DNA of 28,110 bases, taken from the NCBI GenBank assembly GCA_014529385.2, contig JABFUD020000359.1:1-28110 (forward strand), written 5' to 3'. Below the pieces are notes generated by a model. It did not search any database. It saw only the letters and a list, made by a program, of their open reading frames with translations, and was not told the DNA's origin. This document shows, in pieces, positions 19,701 to 27,390 of this stretch. This stretch comes from Adiantum capillus-veneris. Its lineage: Eukaryota; Streptophyta; Polypodiopsida; Polypodiales; Pteridaceae. The stretch's first letter is position 1; the number at the start of each line of letters is the position of its first letter. Both the position numbers and the translations under genes were made by a program.

Positions 19701-20010
19701 TTTGCCCCATATGCACTGTTTTTGGATGAGGAAGTAATTGATGTATCATAGACAGAAGGCAAGCCATCCAGGCTTTGCTTAGTCCTTGTAAACATTAGGG
19801 GTGCCACGCTTGCTCCCCCAGTGTTGATGAATATATAACTTTCACACATAAAGGGAAGCTGACAAATTTCCCTGTCAGATGTCAGCAATAATGGCCAGTT
19901 GTCAATATCAGAACCCTGGCACAACTCTTTGATTGATGATAAGATATTAAACATTACAAGTTCAAAAAATAAACATCCCTCCATTTTTTGCATGCTTTGA
20001 GTTTGATTAG
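19607..20010 (-). other. Minus-strand reading frame, possible exon of an unrecognised gene
   Basis: A 128-codon frame reads FELVMFNILSSIKELCQGSD, then LLLTSDREICQLPFMCESYI and FINTGGASVAPLMFTRTKQ. Its composition looks like normal protein, not low complexity, and an AG suitable as a 3' splice site lies just upstream near 20011. The last ~35 codons run through the tandem duplication at 19579-19700, so the natural end is disturbed. I do not recognise the family. It may be a pseudogene fragment or chance. Confidence 0.3.
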
Positions 20011-20496
20011 CCTTGTGAGGTCAGGCTCAACAGCATACTCAGAAATTAAGCATAGCCACTCAAATGTCATGCTAAAGAACATGATAAGGAACACTTTAAA
20101 TGGTGCAACTGTATGCATTCAAGGTCTAACATCAATGGATATGCTCACACAGCAGTCAATTCTGGAGGATCAAAAAATTAAATATCACTCGAAAGTGCAT
20201 TAATGATTAGAGCAAACTTTTGGTAAGTTGCCTAGAAACTAAATCACAATTAATCAGTGTCTGGGCCAAATCATTTGCCAGCCATACAAAAATCCTTTCT
20301 AGGCTTTTTCAAAGAGGAAGCTTTAGAAATTTGATCTATTTTTACTATTTTTGCACTACATTTCCAAGCTTTTAGGTGGAAATTTTCTTTTAAGTTTGCT
20401 ATTAACCGACATTATTGAATCCTCAAGCAGCATGATTGTAAGCTTAGATACACTTTCCAAAACAGTGAACCAGATGAAAGTTTTCTTGGTATACGA

Positions 20497-20673
20497 TCAC
20501 GAGGTTCTTAGACTTGGTGTCCCTTTTGCACATTCTTTGAATGCTTTGCTGTTTCTTGGGTTCTGTGACACTCTCCCATGGGCCAAATTACCAAAGGAGG
20601 CAATGACTTGCGTTAATTCATGGCTGTCTACTAACAACCTTTCTAACAGAATTTTAAGTATTGAAAGCACATC
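20497..20673 (-). other. Minus-strand reading frame, possible second exon
   Basis: After a CTAATAAG, which would serve as branch-like and acceptor sequence, the frame reads VLSILKILLERLLVDSHELT, then QVIASFGNLAHGRVSQNP, ending in TGA at 20497. The Leu-rich helical start looks protein-like. It lies upstream, on the minus strand, of the frame at 19607-20010, so the two could be exons of one gene. The plus strand is also open here for 109 codons (20351-20680), so coding strand is uncertain. Confidence 0.22.
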
Positions 20674-20699
20674 TTATTAGCTTAACACCAAGTTGGTAA

Positions 20700-21265
20700 C
20701 CTAGCAAGACATAAAAGTATGTTGGAAAAAAACTCAATACTCTTATGGTTGTCAACTTATAGAATCCTTACCTGAGCCTAAAGCTTAAAAACAACTTTTC
20801 AAGGGAAAAAAAGCAATATATTCCTCATTGTTTGGTTGTGGTGGGCTTCCAAAGTAGATGTAGTGCTGCATTTCAATGAAAATAGCAAATTCTCTGGGTG
20901 AAATCAAGGCTAAGGAATTTATTTTTTAGATCACAAAACCTCTTTTCCCATGAAGTAAATTGGGTTGTTGATTAGAATTTATGGTGGTTGTACAACTATA
21001 ATTTCTATTTGTAGATAGAGTGAGTTACAAAAATATCACACTTTTCTCATTATGCTCACCTATTATCGATTTTTGAGAAGCTCCACTCATAAATTATCAC
21101 TATGTATCACCATATCCCCCCTTCAACTTATTCACTATCCTGTCATAGACCCTTCAATCTCTCTTCCATGTCCTTTGCCCGCTACATACCTCTCCTCTCT
21201 TCCATGTCCTTTGCCCACTACATACCTCTCTTGCTCTCTCTCCCCCTTTGTCTCTTTATCTCTTT
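20700..21265. other. Unassigned AT-rich stretch
   Basis: No recognised coding or RNA feature. A ~28-bp phrase (CTCTTCCATGTCCTTTGCCC) is repeated in tandem at about 21160-21180 and 21197-21217 just before the CT microsatellite. Confidence 0.45.
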
Positions 21266-21268
21266 TTC

Positions 21269-21276
21269 ACTCTCTC

Positions 21277-21308
<32 letters not shown>
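21269..21308. repeat. (CT)n microsatellite
   Basis: 40 bp of CT repeats with one CAC interruption, bordering the 5' side of the LINE remnant. Confidence 0.95.
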
Positions 21309-21314
<6 letters not shown>

Positions 21315-21394
21315 TCTCTGAACAGGTCCGGAGAAGTTGACTCTCATCTTTTATTTTACAGACAATGTATTTCGACACTCCATAAGGGTCCTTG

Positions 21395-21840
21395 TTCTTC
21401 AACAAGGTCCATAATCATTGTAGAAATTGATTCAAAATCTCCTAAATATGAAGATATGAACACAACCGCTCCACCAATGACATCCAAAACCATGATTATA
21501 TCGTACTTGCCTTTACAAGAGACTGTAAACAAGCCAGGGGAAGACCTACAGGCACTTGCAATAGAGAATTTCATGCTAAGGATTCTTGTGTTTGAGAATG
21601 AGCATCTCAAGATGATACTTGAGATGCAAACAACATGTTTAATACAACTTGAAGAGAGGAAGTCAAAGAATGCAAATGATTTTTTATAGACGCAAATGCT
21701 TTGAAGAAGAGCATGAGCAAAATGGAGTGTGACCATGTATTGAAAGAGGAGAAATTTGACACCATGAGTGCCGTGATGTATGGACATAAAAAATGTATAC
21801 ACAAACAAATCTTGTACTGATGGATGTGGTAGCAATGTGG
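21395..21840 (+). pseudogene. LINE ORF1-like coiled-coil remnant
   Basis: The 195-codon frame 21102-21689 begins in repeat sequence but from ~21395 reads as normal protein: LQALAIENFMLRILVFENEH then LKMILEMQTTCLIQLEERKS, with Leu/Ile/Met at heptad spacing. A stop at 21687 is followed by a further same-style stretch in another frame (LKKSMSKMECDHVLKEEKFD). Coiled coils are usual in LINE ORF1. It sits directly upstream of the endonuclease part, supporting this reading. The exact family is unknown. Confidence 0.5.
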
Positions 21841-22329
21841 TTCATAATTCCTCTCTCATAAAAGCTATGGCCCAAATAAAAAATGTTTGAATGTGGATGT
21901 AGAGGAGTTGAAGGAACGGGGGTCACGTTCCAAGAGCATTGTTATGAGTAAATTTCGTGAAGAGACGTTAGAGACACCTCTTTCTCTTGCCATTGTTATG
22001 AAAGATTTCTTCAAACCCACTTTGACATGTCAGGTTTTATGATTTATGGAGCACATAAAGTGGATAAGCAAGGGGCTCCTTGCTCGATAGAATGGCCAAT
22101 TGTACATACCATGCCGGATGACAAAAGATTATCCTTGATAATAGTTGGATTTATTTGAGAGACAAAAAATGTTTTATGTGAAGATTTCACTATTAAAAAC
22201 AAAATTTGCGTCGCAAGGCATATGACAGTAGGAATAAGAAAAACAAGGAGATCTTTCATGAAGCAAACATGCCCAAGGAGGAGGCAAGTCCTTTGAAAAA
22301 ATAGGAACACACGACCTTTGAGGCCAAGT

Positions 22330-23170
22330 TACAATTGAAAGTATGCTTTTGGAATTTCAATGGATACCCATGAAATGCAAAAATTAGCATAGATGAATTA
22401 ATTGAAAAGTCGATGATGTACTTCTTGTTGAAACTTTGGAACATGATACACAAAGGATTAATGAATTGGAGGATTACAATGTAAATTCATTGATGTGGTC
22501 AAAGAATCTCAAGCAATGAAGAAGGCAAGGAGGGGTAGCATGTATGATTAAAAAAACATGGGAAGATTTGTATCAATTGTGAAAGATGACAAGCACAAAC
22601 ATTATGCATGACTGTAAGTTATGACACCAAAAAGATTACCCATCATTTTTATAGCCAATTGCTATATTCTTCATTATGATTTTCCCTTCTATGCTTGCAT
22701 GGATAGAGACCGATAATTTGTTGATGTAGAGGAGGATATTTCTTATTGTAAAAACAAAGATAATGTTATGTCTTTGGCAATATAAATGCTCGCACAAGAA
22801 AATTACGACACGACACTCAACAATTTGATATGCCATACATTTCAAGGGATTTGGATGAATTTCATTTGTATGATCGTACTTGAATGGATGAGAAAGAGTC
22901 GGATCACTCTAGAAAGTTACTTTTACACATATGGAATAGCACGGGTATTCTCATTACCAATGCTATAGATTTATGGAGTGGGACCATGGATTTACATATA
23001 GAAAACACAATGGAAGTAGTGTGATTGACTATATGCTACTCTCAAAAGCCATCATGTATCACATGAAGAGTCTTTCGCTTGGCCAATAGATCTCCGAATA
23101 AAATCATGAACCTTATATATTGACCTTACATGTGGAGAAACAAACAAGTATGCTAATCTCAAACAAAGGA
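22330..23170 (+). pseudogene. LINE apurinic-type endonuclease remnant
   Basis: The start resembles the usual opening (KVCFWNFNGYP near 22338-22371, compare WNVRG-type starts). The strongest motif is GFTYRKHNGSSVIDYMLLS (22988-23044), which fits the T-x-GSS-x-IDYIL block with its catalytic Asp. A TAG (23087) and TAA follow, then NHEPYILTLHV where family members have SDHxP(L/Y); the SD part is lost. The middle, including a GDFN-type motif, cannot be seen clearly. The domain would nick target DNA to start reverse transcription. Confidence 0.65.
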
Positions 23171-23296
23171 AAGAGAAGTTATCTCTTTGTATGGATTTCA
23201 AACAAGTATATTGAAATTGTTGAAGCTTTAATATGACGCACCATTGGAAACTAAATGGGAAGCTTTCAAGAAATATATTTTCTCTTGTAGGTAAGA

Positions 23297-24230
23297 ATGC
23301 TTTTCATAAAGCATGTCCATGGTATCAAAAAATGTAAATCACGCAAAAGATGGTTTAAAAAAGAATGTCAATATGCTCGAAAGTCCTTGATAAATATAGA
23401 TGCAACTATGGACAAAGACAACTATCAAAGTCATTTGCATGCATACAAGGCATTGATTCAAAAGAAGAAAATACATCTAGCATCATTTTTTCAAATCCAA
23501 GAAAAGGCACACACATTTTAGAGAAACTAGAAGAACAAGCGGTTGAGGTTTTTGGTAAATTGAGTCTTATGGATATGCACACACGTTGTAAATAGCTATA
23601 CGAGTAGCCAAATGCTTTAAAATAGCATTTTATGGTTCACTCCCATGTATGCTCTCTCTTTTTTTTACTATTGACGATATGTTTAGTGGCCTTGAAAAGT
23701 TGGTCACTTCAAAGTAGGAGATCTTGAAGGTGTCGAATCAAAAAGGATTAAATGGATGGGAGATCTACACATGATTGGATGTGTGATATGTTCAACATTG
23801 CACTTGAGCATGGCATGCCTTGTGATTGGAGCACTAATTGGGTCAAGCGTGTGGATAAAGATGGAGATGTAAAGAATGTAACTAATAGACTAAAATGATT
23901 GGGTCTCTTATGTCAAAGTTGTTTTGAGTGATTGGACTAAAAAGAATGACAAATTCGCAAAAGGACAAGCATAGACCGTAATAGGCCTCAATAGACCATG
24001 CTTTATACATTACACCGACCATATTGCCCTCAATTACAAAACCATGTTCTTTGTTGAAAGAGGAAACCATACTCATCCTTATATGATTCATCCTATCAAT
24101 TTGTCAACGGTATGCACTATCGCAGCCATTTTGGTTAGCTTCCACTTGGGGCAATCGAGAAGGTCAAATTTATTGTGCACATTATACTCGCTGCAATCTT
24201 GAGAGTTTGAGTACCACACACTTAGTGATC
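23297..24230 (+). pseudogene. LINE ORF2 linker, start of RT and joined C-terminal end
   Basis: RKRWFKKECQYARKSL (near 23345-23390) is the W-F/W-EC motif typical of the linker after the endonuclease. FTIDDMFSGLEKL (near 23665) and IALEHGMPCDWSTNWVKRV (23797-23853) match the region before RT, and IGSLMSKLF (near 23902-23928) the NYRPI-following block. From 24009 the frame reads HYTDHIALNYKTMFFVERGN and then CTIAAIL, CTLYSLQS-stop-EFEYHTL, which I take to be the zinc-knuckle-like C-terminal tail. The catalytic RT core between them is missing. The tail assignment rests on memory of related plant LINEs. Confidence 0.6.
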
Positions 24231-24407
24231 AACTTTTGGTCACATCCAAACTTGATTTCCTCACTTTTATCTATGACTTGGAATTACACACTTTCCTCTC
24301 CTAGCTAGAGTGTGGGCTATCCACTGCGACACTCATCACCACAAGTTTGGAGCAGTGAGAATCACTTATCCTCCCCATACATGTTACATCACATGTAATT
24401 TTGGTCC

Positions 24408-24429
24408 CATAGGTCATATTTGACCTATG
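24408..24429 (+). other. Perfect 9-bp hairpin at the LINE right end
   Basis: CATAGGTCA-TATT-TGACCTATG. It lies in the 3' part of the LINE remnant, where some LINEs have an RNA stem-loop recognised by their own RT; that role is inference. Confidence 0.6.
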
Positions 24430-24589
24430 AGTTTGATACAGGGATTTAATATAATTACCTAAACTTTTGTGTAATCACAAGGTCTTATTAGTATATTTAC
24501 ATAATCACACTGAACATGATAAAAAACAAGCTAGTTGAGAGAAACTTGTAAACACACAAAAAGCCCGTTGAGCAAAACAATTTTCCCTA

Positions 24590-24632
24590 CGGGCCCGCAA
24601 CTAAATATATATAGGGCCCCGATTGGGCCCGT
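24590..24632. promoter_or_regulatory. GGGCCC cluster around an ATATATATA box
   Basis: GGGCCC occurs three times (24592-24597, 24614-24619, 24625-24630) around the TATA-like run at 24605-24613. Read on the minus strand, two GGGCCCA/GGGGCCC motifs (like plant site II elements) lie upstream of the TATA run, a promoter-like order pointing left. Read on the plus strand, the TATA run would start transcription into the GA repeat and hairpin chain. Direction cannot be decided from sequence. Confidence 0.35.
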
Positions 24633-24653
24633 TGGTGTTATTTCTTGAGCCAC

Positions 24654-24654
24654 T

Positions 24655-24702
<48 letters not shown>
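24654..24702. repeat. (GA)n microsatellite
   Basis: 49 bp of GA repeats with one AGA interruption. Confidence 0.96.
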
Positions 24703-24705
<3 letters not shown>

Positions 24706-24802
24706 GAGGTACGTCGAGAGGAGAGAGGGGGTTGTATGGGAGCGTGCTCTGCATCGTAGTGCACGATAACAACGGAGTACCCGACCACAACGACCTAGGT
24801 AT

Positions 24803-24839
24803 TGGTGTGTGTGTGTTGTGTTGTTGTTGTTGTTGTGTG
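24803..24839. repeat. (GT)n and (TTG)n low-complexity run
   Basis: GT repeats pass into TTG repeats directly before the first hairpin of the chain at 24834. Confidence 0.85.
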
Positions 24840-25344
24840 GTCGCATGCCTTTTGTTGTATTGCACGTAGTACCATAAGGTACCTTACCACACAATGTAGT
24901 GTGTGCGTAAGCTATTCTCCATAATAGTGCTTACCATGAGGGTATCACCTTGATGACACGGGAAATATGGTGTCCTTGTGGTAAGTATTGACTCACTTTC
25001 TAGATACTACATCGGTAAAGTGACAATTCTAGTATCCTTATGGTGAGTCAAGTTCCCTTCCCCTTTCCAAAAGAACATATGGACATCGGTCGGTAACGCA
25101 GCTATATGATAATCGTATGCAAGCCATTATTGCTCTTTAGATTCAGGTGGCACTCGATCAGTAACGTGGCTAATTGAGTGTCATTTGTTAGAAGCATTTT
25201 TTTTGCATAAACGTAGCGTTCAAGTCGTTAACCCGGCCGTGTACAAACACCATATAGTTTGTAATGTGCATGTGCAGTTATTTTTTAAAGTAGAATAATT
25301 AATTTAAAATACTTGGTTGGTAACATGGCCGTGAAAGAGTATTT
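24834..25344 (+). other. Chain of successive hairpins with related loops
   Basis: Stems found by eye: 24834-24841/24886-24893 (8 bp, inner GTACC/GGTAC); 24907-24912/24929-24934 (6 bp); 24930-24941/24974-24985 (12 bp, two wobbles); 24988-24996/25043-25051 (9 bp) enclosing 25003-25009/25030-25036 (7 bp); 25076-25081/25114-25119 (6 bp) with inner ATC/GAT; 25149-25158/25173-25182 (10 bp, two wobbles); 25242-25248/25257-25263 (7 bp); 25307-25314/25337-25344 (8 bp). Loops or gaps carry a related core: TGACACGG (24954), GGTAAAG (25014), GGTAACGCAGC (25092), AGTAACGTGGC (25160), GTTAACCCGGCC (25227), GGTAACATGGCC (25319). No reading frame explains it. It may be a structured non-coding RNA, a satellite-like repeat, or the end of a DNA transposon. 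Confidence 0.6.
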
Positions 25345-25721
25345 CATATACAAATGTTTGAATTGTCTGAATTTGTTGTTTTTTAAGTGTTTTTGTGAAA
25401 ATATATACTATCTAATCATATTCAAAAGAATGTTTTTATTCATCAATATCGTTTTTATTTTAAATGATACATTTACATAAGTAATATTCACAGTATGTTA
25501 ATTTCTCTATGTCTACAAATAGCTAATATACTTTCAATATAAAAAAAGTTATATGTACACATTTTGCATGTAAGACATTCATTTTAATCTTTGTAAAGAG
25601 AAAGACGTTCTTTACAATTTATGAGTTGTTTTGTATACTATCAATTGTTTTGAAATGAGCTAAAATGAGATTGGAAATATGTACATCACAATGCACCTGT
25701 CTTCTATTGAATCAAATTTTT
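25345..25721. other. AT-rich stretch without recognised feature
   Basis: Very AT-rich, stops in all frames, no recognised gene, RNA or element. Confidence 0.5.
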
Positions 25722-26216
25722 TTGAAGTGATAACGTGCAAAATATAAAGTCATGTTTTATGTTCTATCAGAATACTTTGAAACGTTTTGGATTTTTAACC
25801 TGTCCCCATTGATTCTGGATGATTTTTGTTAAGAGTTACTTTGTTTTATTGCAATTTGCACAATTAAACATAGCATTTTAAAGTGAAATTGATGATAACT
25901 TGAATGAATATAATCTTACACAATTTTTTGAAGTCTTTAAGTCACAGATATGGTTTTGTTTGAACTAGTGTGAGAGTGCAACATGCAAAATATGAACTCA
26001 TGTCTTATGGTTTATCACAAAATAAGCTGAAATGTTTTAGGTTTTTAACGTTATTTCTGATCTGGATGGTTTTTCTTAAGAGTTACTTTGTTTTTTTTGT
26101 ATTTACACGAGTAAACATAGCATGTTAAAGTGAAAATGTTTTTAATTTGTATCAATATAAACGTGCATATTTTTTTGAAGTCTTCAAGTCACGGTTATGG
26201 TTTGCCTGAACTAGTG
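25722..26216 (+). repeat. Two tandem copies of a ~247-bp AT-rich repeat
   Basis: AAGAGTTACTTTG lies at 25831 and 26078, and TGCAAAATAT at 25736 and 25984, so the period is 247-248 bp. AAACATAGCAT, TTTTTTGAAGTCTT and GAACTAGTGT also recur at the same distance. TTTTTTGAAGTG at ~25719 looks like the end of a preceding, truncated copy. The unit is non-coding and monomer size would fit a satellite or an LTR/MITE fragment. Confidence 0.85.
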
Positions 26217-26323
26217 TAAGAGTACAGGAATCCAAGAATCAGACCCCCACCACAATGTCAGGACAGTGTTGGGCAATATGAAAGTCTACCTACAGAGACT
26301 TAAAAGAAGATCTCCGTCCCACC

Positions 26324-27340
26324 TGCAATATGACGAAAGTAGAGTTGTGTGACAAACTATGGGAGGAGCAAAAGAGTCAAGATGAAGCGGGTGAAAGCTC
26401 AAGACTAAGCTTCCTTACCCAAGAGATTGAAGTGGCCCAAGATGCACAAGCGGCTATGGGTGTCCGATTAGATGCCAGCGACACCGGCACAAATCATACA
26501 CACATCATTAAATGCCAAGTGTGCTGATCTGATCGGCATTACCCATGAGGTAGTGATGGAAGGTGCAAGGGTTGGAGCAGGCGCTTTTGGTGTATGCATA
26601 ATATACACCATTAAAGGCATTTCTTTCTTTCCAGAGCACATTACATATGTAGAAAAATTCTACAAGGAAGGGAGTGAGACAAAATTTAATAGCTTTTAGA
26701 CAGAGCAAGGAATGCAAACACTTCACCGCTCCATTGTAAAATGCATTGGCTCTACCACTGAGGCTCCCTAGATCACAATATTTCCATGCTACAATGGAGG
26801 CACCTGGGGGACATGATGTGCCGCCTGCCATTCACCCACAGAGCGTCAAACGCTACATGCACAAGCTACAATATGGCTCAAGGTCTCTCCATCAACAAAT
26901 CAATACTTACTAGAGATAGAAACTACATGGACTCAAAGCATGATTGAGCAATGCCAACAATCTTACACTCTTTAATTGATGGTGTTGCTGCTCACTCAGC
27001 TAGTATAGTGCATAGCGACCTGTACCCTTTCACATAATGTTAGGCTTTACTCGTGCACATAAACCCCGCATCGGCATCATTGAATGGGACATGACGTTTA
27101 ATTTGTTTAATGCAAAATAGTAAGCGATGCGCAATCTGTACACAATATATTTCACAAGGAATATATTATATGTTTGGCATGGCAAATGAGTATAAATTCA
27201 AGTAAGTCTACCAAGACACCCCTAGCACAATTAGAAATCTATTAGTGACAAAGATGAAGGTTTTGCGCATAACAATTGAGATCGAGAGATTATGTATAAG
27301 CGCTACTATAAGCATTGTATATGATCAAAACACGTTGAAT
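26324..27340 (+). pseudogene. Decayed protein kinase domain
   Basis: A charged N-terminal segment (MTKVELCDKLWEEQKSQDE, 26330-26386) precedes, in another frame, a glycine-rich loop EGARVGAGAFGVCIIY (near 26559-26606; GxGxFGxC/V). The β3 segment reads FFPEHITYVEKFYKE, with no clear Lys where the ATP-binding Lys is expected. HRSIVKCIGS (near 26722) fits the region after helix C. YNGGTWGDMM lies near 26790. The catalytic loop reads IVHSDLYP (27005-27028), HSD instead of HRD, then a one-base shift and FHIMLGF, where the Asn ligand is His. RIGIIEWDM (near 27069-27095) stands where DFG or, in some plant kinases, DWG is expected. Stops at 26698 and 26769. Substrate unknown. Confidence 0.72.
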
Positions 27341-27390
27341 ATAAGCTCTTTCATAATGGTTTTTGACACAATCTTCATTCTACTCTCAAG

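Larger units (their letters stand above)
21340..24440 (+). mobile_element. Decayed, internally deleted LINE (non-LTR retrotransposon)
   Basis: Plus-strand order: coiled-coil ORF1-like part (21395-21690), a poorly preserved middle (21700-22330), an apurinic-type endonuclease (22330-23170), a basic linker (23297-23600), the region leading into reverse transcriptase (23650-23930), then what looks like the C-terminal end of the ORF2 protein (24009-24230). The RT catalytic core (YADD block) is not present between 23930 and 24009, so ~1 kb or more has been deleted. Frames shift many times. It has no clear poly(A) tail; the right limit is set by loss of coding similarity. Confidence 0.75.

Noticed and set aside
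24531-24894. Three overlapping minus-strand frames of 75-97 codons
   Set aside because: They depend on the GA tract and TTG/GT runs; no conserved motif.
24946-24970. TTGATGA...GGGAAATA resembling a hammerhead ribozyme core
   Set aside because: The core needs CTGATGA and GAAA separated by a real stem II plus a cleavage-site stem; here only about five bases separate them, the first base differs, and the surrounding stems do not fit the three-way junction.
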